Part shown: positions 13,840 to 24,522 of the stretch, one piece after another | How the letters are laid out: every line of letters begins with the position of its first letter | Position numbering within the stretch: the first letter of the stretch is position 1 | Assembly: GCA_033026295.1 (NCBI GenBank) | Contig: CM065174.1 | Location: forward strand, 2,965,001 to 3,029,000 | Length of the DNA stretch: 64,000 nt | Source of the DNA: Channa striata | Lineage: Eukaryota; Chordata; Actinopteri; Anabantiformes; Channidae | Direction: 5' to 3' | Notes under the pieces: generated by a model | Told to the model about the DNA's origin: nothing | What the model saw: the letters and a program-made list of their open reading frames with translations, nothing else | Database searches by the model: none | Translations under genes and position numbers: made by a program

Positions 13840-14035
13840 GCACCAATTGCGCTTGTTCCAGCGGATTTGACGCCTCCTCCCCCCTGGAGAACCCCCCCTT
13901 CCTTTTCCTCCCGTTTGTCCATCCACAGCACTCCAGACGCAGAAACCACCCTCCAGTCCTGAACCCGAACTCCGTGTCCTGTGGACTGTGGATTTCCTTC
14001 ATCCAAACGAAACGGAACGACGCTTCTGTCTGTGG
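13840..14035 (+). promoter_or_regulatory. Predicted promoter and 5' UTR exon 1 of the CDC42EP gene
   Basis: A GC-richer segment ends in a good donor (TGTGG|gtgagt at 14035/14036). The only strong acceptor I see before the coding exon is at 19889 (ttgtttcccctcacag). Borg genes usually have noncoding 5' exon(s) and one coding exon, so this pairing is reasonable but inferred. CpG-rich sequence continues to about 15.4 kb, so an alternative first exon there is possible. Confidence 0.45.
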
Positions 14036-15263
14036 GTGAGTATCACCGAGAAACTCCGGATCTTTCTCGTGCTTTTCTCACCGGGTTCTGATGTGCTCAG
14101 TGGTCGGTCAGTGGTCGGATAGTCGGTTTGTGTCGGATTATATCAGCTAAAGGAGAAAGTGGATTTACAGCTGAAACCCTTTGCCGGACTCCATCGTGCG
14201 TAATGTGCGCAATTTCTAATGTGTCTTGTTAATATACTGAAGAGAAAAACTTTTTAAAAACTCTATCATTTTACGTGCAAAAACTTTTTAATCTCAGGCT
14301 TTGGCGCATATTATTGAGAACTGTAGTTCTGATGAGCAATATTTCTACGGTCTGCAGTCTGACGCGCACAGCAGCCGGAGGTTTCTTGGATTCACTCATC
14401 GATCATCAGCCTCAAACCGCAGTTTACAGAGTGAAACTCACCAATGTGGCTTTTTCATTCATTCATATTCAGAAGTCTCTCATCTTTCTAAATAAAGGTC
14501 CTGGCTACGTCTCAGAGAAAAGCTCCTAACCACAGAAAAACACCTCAACGCACACGATGATCTCATTTGTAAGCAGATTAAGTGTTACGGCAGTGCGCCC
14601 TGCCTGATCCTCGGCGAAATTTCCCAAAAAGGGGAGGGAGGAGAAGTGATGAGGGGATATTACACAATATTCAACCGAGTCACATCCATGATTCAGCCTG
14701 GAAACTGACGCTACCTGGACCGCAGCAGTCGACACGGAACCGGCGTCCTGCTGCTTTTGGAATTTTCTTTTCCATTGTCAGATCCAATTCGAGTTTGATT
14801 AAACGGGAAAGAGCTTGTGCGCACGGGCTGGAAATAGCTGCGCTGGACGTGGGACTGTCTGCGGATTAGACTGGAAAAGAAAGAGATTGGTTCCACTGGT
14901 ACCGGTCGGTCAGCCGGTGAGAAAGTCCACGGGCGGGCAGAACGCAGCGCTTACGTAACGGCCCCGGAGAGAGAGAGAGAGAGGGAGAGATAGAGGGAGA
15001 GTCACTGTTATGGTGAATGTTTGCGCCTCAGAAGTGGTTCGTCAGGCGCTGGAGTTTGATTCGGGGTCATTCTCTGTTTCTGATGAGGACTGGGAGGGAC
15101 GCTTTCAAAGTCTGCTCTCAATTTAAGCAGAAAAGCGTTTTCAACACCCCGTAGGAGATGAATCACTCTCAGATCATTACCTCATCACCAGTGTATGTGA
15201 CTCAGTGGGTCATCAGAAACAGTCAGATCAATACACGCGAGACTAAGTCAGCGCACAAGCGAC

Positions 15264-15294
<31 letters not shown>

Positions 15295-15296
15295 CA
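15264..15296. repeat. (GT)n-(CG)n alternating purine-pyrimidine tract
   Basis: An uninterrupted TG repeat passes into CGCGCG. The whole tract is alternating purine-pyrimidine and could form Z-DNA. Confidence 0.85.
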
Positions 15297-15736
15297 AACT
15301 GTCGCCTGCTGTGCGCAATTACGCGCGGCGGGGAGGAGAACCACGGTGAAAGGAACGGCGCAGAGTGTGTGTTGGTCTTAGAGTAGGACAGGGATCGCTT
15401 GGTCTCGGTCCAGGTTCAGTGGGGACGGGCTGCAAACGGAGTCTGAGAGCAGAAACAGATGTCAGATCAGCCTCCGCTGCGGCTGATTGCATCATCGCCA
15501 GTGTCCCAAATCCCAGCTTCCAGGAAAGGTGATGCATGGAGGGAGGAAAGAGCAACTGTTGGAACCATTTCCGCCTCTGTAGCTGGCAGCGTTGCAGCTT
15601 TGGGCACCCGAGGAGTGATACAGGACTCTGGAATGTGTGGAAAGGGAGACCAGTGTGTTATTGATTGATTTGGGGTTCAGAGCAAAAGTCAGTTACTTCT
15701 AGTTTGATGTCAAGTAAGAGGCTGAATAATGATATA

Positions 15737-15769
15737 GTGTGTGTGTGTGTGTGCGTGTGTGTGTGTGTG
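15737..15769. repeat. (GT)n microsatellite
   Basis: A GT tract with one C interruption, followed by a short GA run. Confidence 0.9.
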
Positions 15770-16552
15770 GGAGAGAGAAAGATGAAAATAGTGATGACGG
15801 ACACGAAGTACACAACTCATGCCTCATTGACTTTGCAGAGCTTCCAGTGCAGATAAAGTGTGTGTATGTGTGTGTGTGAAATTTTGTCATATTGTAAATG
15901 TTAAAAATTGGTTTTAATTTCATTAATTTAGCCTTAATGCACTTAGAAACGCGAAAGCATGAGTCCATGTGTAGTTTAATTAGGCGACTAATGTGTTGGA
16001 GGCAGATTGTGTCATTTACTTCAGTCTTTGTGAGCTAAAGCTCATTATTCCCCAACCATGTTTGAGTTTCTGTGACTCTTGTCCTACTGAAAAGAACATT
16101 TTAACCATCGTCACTGAGATTGTTCAGGGGACGTTTTTTCAAATTCGTTAAGTATAAGATGTCTGCCCCATGGGTCACAGGTGGAACATTTAACGTTGGA
16201 TTCACCGTTTTTAGACTCAGACCAGGTCTGGAGTGGGTCTGTTTAGCTCTGAATCTGGAGGTGAGGGCAGAGCTTTGGCTGAAGTCCCGCGGTGGCTGGG
16301 TAAACAGGCTGCCACATTTGTGCAAACTCAAAACATAACTGGAAGTCAAATCTTTAGAAACAAAATTAATAAATGTTTGGCAATGACATGAAAGGCTGGT
16401 TATCGTCTGTGTTTCTTGTTGTTGTCAAATAATCCCATTCAAATCCCCCAAAGTGCTTCTCAGTCCTTTCAGTGGGTTTGTTGATATTAACAATGAAAAA
16501 AAATCGCTGACATCGTTCTTTCATTTTATAATATCGAAAAGAAGTCATAGGT

Positions 16553-16800
16553 GGTGGTCAGATAGTGGTGTGGAGTTTGCGTGTTGTCCGTGTGGCTCCT
16601 CCCACAGTCCAAACACAGGAGCGGTCAGGTTACCTGGTGTCTGCAGGCGTGAATGGTTGTCTGTCTGTGTATGTCTGTCTGTGTTCGCCCTGAGACAGAC
16701 TGGCGACCTGTCCAGGATGTACCCGCCCAACGCTGAACAGGACAAGTTGTCCCAGATAATGGAGGGGTGGATGGAGTTCTTGGTCAGCTGTAGGTCATTA
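16553..16800 (-). repeat. Dispersed repeat, inverse copy of the 24.3 kb repeat
   Basis: Carries 'ctcctcccacagtccaaacaca', 'agactggcgacctgtccagg', a 'gtacccgccc' block and 'cagataatggaggg'. These are the reverse-complement phrases of a common teleost repeat whose other orientation appears at 24262-24515 in this window. No coding capacity. Confidence 0.6.
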
Positions 16801-18229
16801 GACCGTCTCTGAAATCAGCATCTTTGCACAGAACCAAGGACAACAGGACTCACGTCTTCCAACTCACACTGTCTGTTTACTTTTTTAATAGAAAAGTGAG
16901 ATGTGACATGATTCAAGAATTTGTTTGAAATGTGTCCTCATAGCTAATGTGGTGATGGGGGGACGTGTGTGGTTGTCCCAGCAGACAGTGAGACTTCAGC
17001 AGATATGGATTTATGACGCGTTTCTCTGCACTTTAAAGGACACATCCCACCTTTCCTCACAGTCTCAAACAATCATTCTTCAGAACAGCATAAAGTCAGA
17101 CTGTGACAGGCTGTCTCCACTCTGTGCTGAGCCGGTTCAAGCCGGTTCTGATCCGCATTGATATTATGTTAATGTGTAATTGCTTTGTTGTGGTCGTGCT
17201 GCTTTTTTCCGGTCCAGTCCTCCCTTCATTACACACAAGGGTTTGTTCTTTGTGTTAAATTGAGCGCTGACAAGTTAATGTCTCGTTTTTAATGGCTCTC
17301 AGTGGCTTAAATAGCCTGAGCCATTAAAGGCCTCAGATGGCGAGAAGTGTTTTGCTCTTTTCCTCCCCTTTTGTGGTCGATGGCTGGCTTTGGATGGTGG
17401 CGAGGGAGAAATGAGATAATGTCAATGTGCATAAATCAGCTTAATTCTCTTCAAAGGCAAATTTTTAATTTCATTTTTCGTCATGTCTATCCGTTCTCAG
17501 CCTGAGCGACCTGCTTCACTCTTGTGGTCGAATCTCCAAGGGTCCCCTGACCTCTCAGGCCTGTGGTCTTCAGTAGGCCTGTCAATGTCACCTGAAGCCT
17601 ATGATCTGATCTGATCGGCACAACAGTGATTATAACCAAGTCATCTGACATCAACCACATTTAGTTTCAACTAAGATCTCCAGCTCAGCACTCATTAGAT
17701 CTTTGGTGTAGTACAAGCATAATCACATACCTGAAATGTAAAGGCTACCGGTGTGTTTCTGTAGTCTGCGATAGACCAATAACAATATTTGCACAGAAAC
17801 AGCGTAAAATTAGGGCGTTCAGTGACACAGAGATTGATGTCAGGGCAGTCCTGGGCATCTTCTAGTTGTGTAACACAATTGTTTTTGTCTGACGTCCGAC
17901 AGAAACGCAGACGTTCTGCGCCTAAAACTGGTTTTGCAACATGTTCTAAAGAAATGGGAAGGCCTGATAAGATAGTCCCCGTGGGTGCTTAGTGTCATTT
18001 GGGGTATATGGGAATTTCTGTGGAAATCTAAATGCTGCAACATGGCAAAACAGTGATAGTTTGCTTCCAAACACCTCCCTGTGAAGGGAGGAGCTGCGGA
18101 ATACTGCAAAGTTTATCCAATTCAGCTGATAAGATTTCGTCTCAGGAGCAAAATGACGACTTTGAGAAAAAGGAGGGAAATCGGATGAAACTCATTTTTT
18201 ACCTAAATACGAGAGGCAGCAGCTTTATT

Positions 18230-18646
18230 GAGTGCGTTTACATGGACCTGAGTAACCAGGTTACAGTCGGATTTCTCTGCTAAGCTGATTTCTTAAGTGT
18301 CATGCAAAGGGGAAAACTGGCTCCCGATATCAGGCCACAGCATTAGGGAAACCTGGTGTATGATCAGGTTTCCAATCAGCTTTGAATAAGTAGAGATCGT
18401 TAATGGGATCATGTTTAAAACAATGTTTTTTCCTTTCTGTCCCCGGCGCTGTCACTCTGCTGCGACACGAAGGCGAACACACAAGGAGGAAAAGAAAAAT
18501 CAGAAAGTGGCGTTTTCTGTCCCTATTCAGTTAAAATCAATACACCAGTTCAGATTATGTTCAGATTTTCAGTAACCGGGTTTCTTAGGTCATGTAAACA
18601 CTGGTCCCTGATTACCTGAGAAACCTCAACCCATGTAAACGCAGTC
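18230..18646. mobile_element. MITE-like element with terminal inverted repeats
   Basis: The left end carries TGCGTTTACATGG (18233-18245). The right end carries its exact reverse complement, CCATGTAAACGCA (18631-18643). A second inverted pair (catgtaaac/gtttacatg) lies just inside the right end. At about 0.4 kb with no ORF, this fits a non-autonomous DNA transposon. The superfamily is not determined, and I could not define a clear target duplication. Confidence 0.65.
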
Positions 18647-19889
18647 ACTGATGTCAGACGAAGAAAGAAAATAAGGCGCAGGCTTATCTCTGCGAAGCCC
18701 ACCCATGTGCAGCAACCCGAATGCCACGATCAGTTGAAGCTTTTTTTTTTAAGATCCACACTGATCTTCACATCCACATGTTACATCCAGCTCCTCAGTA
18801 AATACAAGTTTGTGAACGGAAGATCAAGCAACTACAGAGTCATGCCAACTACTTCTAACCATCCAAGCAGCTTCTTCAGTCTCACCGATGAAGAAAAGGT
18901 CCGGGATAACCCAACCTGGGTGACATCATCTGCACAAAGAACAGACCGTAAAGCCAAAACATGAAACCAGCAATAGCATAAGAAATCCAAATCAGTGCAC
19001 TCTGGCCCCTCTCTCTGTGCTCTGCTACACTCTGCACTGCTCTGCAGGTATTAATCTTTATCGCATTACAATAAATGAGAAGCTGCAAAACTTCCAACTT
19101 AACTAAAAAAAGTTGCACACTGTAGCTTTTAGTTAGAAGATCTGAAAAATAGAAACTTCTCGTGATTAAATAAAGGTTTGTCCTCAAACGTTCCTTCAGT
19201 AACTTTGTACTTAATTTGTGAATTGTATTCGTTCATATTCTAGCAAGAAAATGCAACTCAGGCCTCTCCTGTTTAGAAAAAAGCAAGTGACTGCACTGCA
19301 CACTCTCAAACCACCCAAAGTCCGTTTTCCTCATTCCTCATCTCATTGTCCAAACACACATTCCCTTCTTCAAATCCCCTTCAGTGTCAGACCTCTGAAG
19401 CCTGAACTTAAAACAGTCTTTATTTAGGATGGTGATGGGGTCGCAGGGTCACGGGCCCTTAGGCGAAACCTGCATGTCACGCCATAATTCACAGCGTTTT
19501 TCTCGGGACAGAGGTTTTTTCTCTAATAACAGGCCGTCACACAAGACGAGGACACAGGCTCGCGAGGTCAGACGCTTCGGAAACCAACAATTTGGATGCA
19601 GTTGTCTGTTTCCACTGACTGAACTCGCCCGGACCATTTTTCTGGGCAGCTCACATGCGTGTCCACACAGTTTGGGACAGGCAGAGCCCTTTCTGCAAAC
19701 GGTCGAGATTCTTCGAGTGTTTTCCATCATCTGTCCTCAGACTCCCCGACATGTTGTAAATCTCCACCCGCCTTCATTCCTCTCTCCCCCAGCACCCACC
19801 TCCTCCCTTCCCCTTCACCACATCCATCTCCTCTTGCTTTTCATCTCTCTCTGACTCCTTTTTTTTTTCTCTCTTGTTTCCCCTCACAG

Positions 19890-20400
19890 ATCTTTGGCAC
19901 TTTGAGGTCACATTCCAGAACTGAAGGACGGCAGACAGCGAGTCCACCACACCGCACGTCGTGTCCCCTCGTCCCCCTCGTCCGTGGAGGGACAAAGACG
20001 AGAGCGTGTGCGTTCTGAAGAGGAGAGGAGCCGCTGTTTGCTTGGATATGGCTTCTCTGCATGTGAGAGACAGGCAGAGGGAGCTGATCTGAGGTCAAGG
20101 CCTTCCTCCACTCCCCCCAAGTCACATGTCAGTGTGAGGCTCAGCCTCTCAGGGTTGCTATCGCTACACTGACCGACCTAAATACTTGTAGACTCAGTTG
20201 GAAAAGCAAAACAGACTGTGTTGCTCAGTTGGAAGAGGAAAGAGCTTTTCTCGAGTGAATCTCCTCTATGAGCTGGTGACCTTCTGGTTTTTAGTACGTG
20301 AAGAAAAATCCGCTGAGTGGAGCCTCAGCTTTTCTCTCAGGTGAAGGCAAGTTTTCTCTGGAGCCACTGATTCGCCTCACATCGACTCTTCAAAAGCAAA
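19890..20400 (+). other. CDC42EP 5' UTR (start of coding exon) with short uORFs
   Basis: From the acceptor at 19889 to the start codon there are 511 bases. They include several upstream ATGs with very short frames: 20048-20092 (14 codons plus stop), 20126 (MSV-stop) and 20268 (MSW-stop). Such uORFs usually lower translation of the main frame. That they do so here is inference. Confidence 0.5.
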
Positions 20401-21342
20401 ATGCCGGCAAAGACACCCATGTATTTGAAAACGACGACTCCTAAAAAGGGGAAGAAGCTGAAGCTTCGAGACGTCCTCTCTGGTGACATGATCAGCCCCC
20501 CGCTGGGCGACGTACGTCACAGTGCCCACGTCGGGCCTGAAGGAGAGGGCGACATGTTTGGAGATGTTGGTTTCCTCCAGGGCAAGATGGACATGCTGCC
20601 ATCTTTGAGTCGAACTCAGAACGGACATGCTCGCTCGCACAGTGCCGAAAGACGCCTGGACGACGGCTTCACCACACAGCAGGACTCACACAACTACGCC
20701 TACGATGGCTACCAGTATCATCACACCTCCACCGGCCTGCTAAAGACCACCATCTCCATGCCAGTGTTTGTCGCCCATGAGCAGGCTCCACCTAAACCGC
20801 CACGCCTCCACCTGGATGACCCGTCCCCTCCCTCTCTGCCTCCTCAGCATAACCACTTCCACCACCATCAGCCGTCAACGGAGCCCGGACACAAACAGGC
20901 TAATGGCTTCGGCCACGCACTGAGCCGCTGCCAGCAGCACCCGACTCTGTCTCTCTGTGAGAACGGGATGGTGGGACGTTTAGCATCGGAGCCCTGTCGG
21001 GACGTCTCCCTCTCCCCCGCCATCCGCAGGCTCATGCCCTCCTCTGGCTCCTTCTCGGAGGCTTCCTCTGAGGACTCCATGTCAGAAACCTGTGGGGCCC
21101 TGGATGTTCGCCGGGGCCTTAGCCTCGACTCTGATGCCGGCCTGAGCAATGAGGATCTGAGGAGTGAAGGCAGTGAGTCTCCCTGTGCGGCTCTACATCC
21201 GAACAGCCTCAAAGTTTCATCTGGCGTGTCACGGTCAGAATCTATGGCAGGGTTAGACCTGGATCTGGGCCCGTCCATCCTGGAGGATGTCCTGAGCATC
21301 ATGGACCGCTACAAGACGGAGGACGACCGCTGTGAGCTGTGA
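20401..21342 (+). CDS. CDC42 effector protein (Borg family, CDC42EP2/3-like)
   Basis: Encodes a 313-residue Borg protein, a family that binds GTP-loaded CDC42 through a CRIB motif and organises septins and actin. Residues 1-27 (MPAKTPMYLK, then a Lys-rich stretch and LKLRDVLS) are most like CDC42EP3. The CRIB core is residues 31-45 (ISPPLGDVRHSAHVG), followed by the BH1 block DMFGDVGFLQGK. APPKPPRLHLD is a block I know from CDC42EP2. The C-terminal homology block is DLGPSILEDVLSIMD. The middle is Ser/Pro/His-rich and longer than in human EP2 or EP3. At residue 38 Val (codon GTA) replaces the CRIB Phe seen in the other family members I recall. The whole protein is in one exon, as is usual for this family. 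The mix of EP2 and EP3 features leaves the exact paralogue open. Confidence 0.88.
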   Translation: MPAKTPMYLKTTTPKKGKKLKLRDVLSGDMISPPLGDVRHSAHVGPEGEGDMFGDVGFLQGKMDMLPSLSRTQNGHARSHSAERRLDDGFTTQQDSHNYAYDGYQYHHTSTGLLKTTISMPVFVAHEQAPPKPPRLHLDDPSPPSLPPQHNHFHHHQPSTEPGHKQANGFGHALSRCQQHPTLSLCENGMVGRLASEPCRDVSLSPAIRRLMPSSGSFSEASSEDSMSETCGALDVRRGLSLDSDAGLSNEDLRSEGSESPCAALHPNSLKVSSGVSRSESMAGLDLDLGPSILEDVLSIMDRYKTEDDRCEL

Positions 21343-22990
21343 ACAAAGGAGAGAATAATGTTCTCTTTGTACAATATTTGCTTTATCCATAAAACTCTGA
21401 GGTTACGGGGGGGGTGGACAAAAGTCTGTTCCTGAAGGACTTCAAGTTAAGGAAAGAGTCAAACTGCTGAGAGGCGCGTGGACATTTCTGTTCAGTGATG
21501 GGACATTACCACAACAGTCAAGGCAACAGGCTGGTCCTGAGGAGCCTTTATCAAAGCTGAACCTCACGCTCAAAGCGCTTCAGCTGTACGGCGACGAGCA
21601 GGCAGCGTGTTGGGAACCTTGGCTATTCGTTCCCCTTCTCCCTGGACAACATATCAGCCTGTTTGAGGTCGTCTCTGTTTTAGGTTCACTTGCTGCTTGT
21701 CGATGGTTAACAAATTACCGACAGAATCAGAAACAAATGCCTGGACTGACCTGGGAAAACCACCAACTGTGAAGGATTTTCAAGAGCAGCAGGAGTCACT
21801 TATTCACAGCGGAAACCACAGCCACTAATTATTAATTTTTTCACCTTAGGGCACTGGTTCCCAACCTTGGGGTCCCGACCCCTACGAGGGATCACCACAG
21901 CTTCACAGGCCTTCTTGATTTTAAGGGATGTAAGAAAGCTTTTTGACATGAGCTACATTGTTACTTTTAAAGGTTACAGTATTATACAGATCAATTCTCA
22001 GAATATAATCTTACAGGATTAGGGTCTAGTAAGGACCTGAAGACAAGCTACATTCACATTGCCTTTATTTTTTTGCTAAAGGGCCTCATGTGCGTTTGAA
22101 AGGTACGCAGCACCGAAGAGCTAAAAGAACAATGGCCAAACGTCAGTACAGACAAAACACTGTAAGAGATATAATAATATAATATTATTAAAAAATAACA
22201 CGAAATACATTCACAAAATTGCATGTGAAACTCCCAGGAATATGACGGGAAACTAATCTCTCATGCAATATTTATACTTTAAGAAACAGTATCACAATTC
22301 ATCCAAATCCATTCTTTGACCTATTTGGCTTCATTATGTGGTTTATTTGTGCAGTTTGCCAGTTATTTTTTTATACGCTATATCCAATAAATAAATATGT
22401 GTCTTAGTCAGGTGTTACCATCAGTTTACTCGACGATAGAAAAGGGGTTCCTTCAGGAAAAAGTTTGGGAACCACTGCCTTCTGGTGTGTATTTCTGCAG
22501 TGGAACTACACCGTCACACTAAGCTGATGTCCACGATGTGGTTTTTGTCGTGTCCTACTTCCTTTTGGCTGCCTAATAGGTCAGTTTCAGATGAAGGAAA
22601 TGAATATTAATAGCTCCTCTCTTTTACTGAGCTGCTTTGGTGCCAGATGAAATGTGAAGAACTGCAAACTTTTACTGTCCTTGTGCAACAGCTGAAGCTA
22701 AGCCGATGTCAACGTGCCCTCTAGTGTCACGGTGGAGAGCAGCAGCACTAACGCTTGAGCTCTTTGTTTTGGTCACACGGAAACGGAAGAAGCTTGTCGT
22801 TGTCGTGTAAATGCTTCAAGTGTCAGAAACACTGACGCTCCGTAGACTGTACCACCGTTTTGGGAAACACTCCACTTCCAGGTTTCGTCAGCCTCACCAA
22901 GATTCACTCTCTGCATTATCACAGTAGCCTATTATTCAAATGTCATTTATCATGTATATACAATGTGAATGTATAAATAAAATGCTCATA
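21343..22990 (+). other. CDC42EP 3' UTR
   Basis: Noncoding sequence after the stop. A likely end is AATAAA at 22976-22981, followed by AT-rich sequence. A hAT-like transposon (21852-22477) lies inside it and brings its own AATAAA (about 22386), so a shorter 3' end is possible. Confidence 0.5.
21852..22477. mobile_element. hAT-like non-autonomous element (626 bp) in a 3' UTR
   Basis: The left end is CACTGGTTCCCAACCTTGG. The reverse complement of the right end is CAGTGGTTCCCAAACTTTT. These are imperfect terminal inverted repeats of the 'CAGTGGTTCCCAA' type typical of hAT elements. Flanking 8-mers ccttaggg (21844-21851) and ccttctgg (22478-22485) match at 6 of 8 positions, as expected for an aged 8-bp hAT target duplication. 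No transposase frame remains. Confidence 0.75.
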
Positions 22991-24261
22991 AATATATAAA
23001 ACACTGGGGAGTCATGGGCAATTTTTCATGCACACAAACAGAAATGTAGAACCTGCATAGTGGAATTTAAAAACAAACAAAAACTATTTGACACACACAC
23101 ACACCGACATACCTTTGTTTCCCCCACAGTAAACGTGTTATCAGAGGGAGTCCCACCCTGTGACGGGCCACAGGACTGCTGTAACTGATTCTGTTTTTAT
23201 CCATATACTGTATGTTTAATAATACATAAAGCACTTGAAAAGCTGCCGGAATTAAGTTTCTTATATGACGTAGCTCGGAGTCAAAGTCAGAAATGACTTT
23301 AATTAGATTGATTAAATTGATAAAGCTGGTCCATTCATTAGTTTGAAGAATTAAAGGTCAAATTCACCAATTTTCAATTTGCTTTCTATGGCTTCAGCTT
23401 AGTGTGTAAATGTCCGTTCGTGTTTTTTAACTTAGCTCTGACTTTCCTATTTGAAAATATTTCCCTGCTTCTTGCTGAAAAATGTTTCCTCAGAAGGAGC
23501 ACAGATGTAGTTTAACGTTTGATTGATGACGTTTAATTACATGTGTTTATATGCACTACCCAACTGGAACGAAATAAACCAATTTAAATATCAGTGAAGG
23601 TGTTCTTTAAAGGCCTACAGCCCTGGCAAGAGCCCTGTCTAAAGTATCGCAGATCAATCTAATGGAAAAAAATGAAACAATATTTTTATAGTGTTATCCT
23701 GTAATGCGTTTAAAAATCTAGGACTTTAAACATCCAGTGATTTATCAGATGATAAGGACATTTACGGACAGACCACAAACATGACTTACTGCTGTATATC
23801 CTGAGAGTATGAGCGTGTTAGTCAAATTCTTAGAAGCTGTAATACAAGCCCCATGTTTGTCAGTGCCAGGGTGACCACTTTTAGGGCAACTACATAGAAT
23901 GTGTCCAAAGATTGAATCGTATCAGCTGGACTTTTGGTTAGAAATGTTGCTACTCATTCTTTATTGTGAGGGAGAATCACTGCAGAGTCACCGGCATCAG
24001 AGTCTGTATTTTAGCTGTAATAATATATGATAAGAGTTTTTTTTTTTATGATTGCAAAAATTACTGATGGAATAAACTAAACATTCATCCCCATTGTTTC
24101 GCCCTGAGAACCTGTCCAGTGAAAACATTTTCCCCATCTACAGGGAAGGCGGATGATGTCATTGGGCTGCCCCTTTAACCAGTCAATACATGTGCAGTTT
24201 ATAAAGGCCCTGACTGTTGACTGAGTCATTAAAGCCACCTCGAAGTGTCCAAATTCACTAA
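22991..24261. other. Intergenic, AT-rich
   Basis: No conserved coding frame. A reverse-strand AATAAA (tttatt near 23959-23964) could serve the minus-strand coiled-coil gene. A short CA run lies at about 23092-23103. Confidence 0.5.
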
Positions 24262-24515
24262 TTCCCTTTGATCCCTCCATTATCTGTAAGAGCTTATGGC
24301 CTGGAGAGGGGCTGGAGTCTATCCCCGAACCACACAGACCCCTAACCCCCTCCTCACACACACACACACACACACGCACACACACACAGAAAACCATTCA
24401 CACCCACAGGCAATTTCTGAGTCACCAATCAACCTAGGAGGGAAGTTTTTGGAGTGTGGGAGCAAACCGGAGTACCCGGAGGAAACCCACGCACGCACGG
24501 AACATACAAACCGTG
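24262..24515 (+). repeat. Dispersed teleost repeat with CA microsatellite
   Basis: Contains the fish repeat phrases 'ccattatctgtaagagctta', 'ggggctggagtctatcc', 'gaaaaccattcacaccca', 'ggagtgtgggagcaaaccgg' and 'agtacccggaggaaaccca', with a CA tract at 24355-24388. It ends within about 10 bases of the stop codon of the minus-strand coiled-coil ORF, so that gene's 3' UTR is largely this repeat. Confidence 0.7.
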
Positions 24516-24522
24516 GACAGCG

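Larger units (their letters stand above)
14036..19889 (+). other. Predicted long 5' UTR intron of the CDC42EP gene
   Basis: No conserved coding frame is seen. The first 1.4 kb is CpG-rich and contains a perfect TTACGTAA palindrome (14951-14958), a GA-repeat (about 14969-15001) and a (GT)n tract running into CGCGCG (15264-15296). Further GT tracts lie at 15737-15769 and 15859-15878. Two repeats (16553-16800 and 18230-18646) are listed separately. Confidence 0.5.

Noticed and set aside
19429..19854. 141-codon plus-strand frame before the CDC42EP coding exon
   Set aside because: It runs into the pyrimidine-rich tract of the 19889 acceptor, and its sequence looks intronic with no family resemblance.
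20868..21302. 144-codon minus-strand frame opposite the CDC42EP coding exon
   Set aside because: A shadow of the real gene. The Arg/Ser-rich text is only the complement of plus-strand codons.
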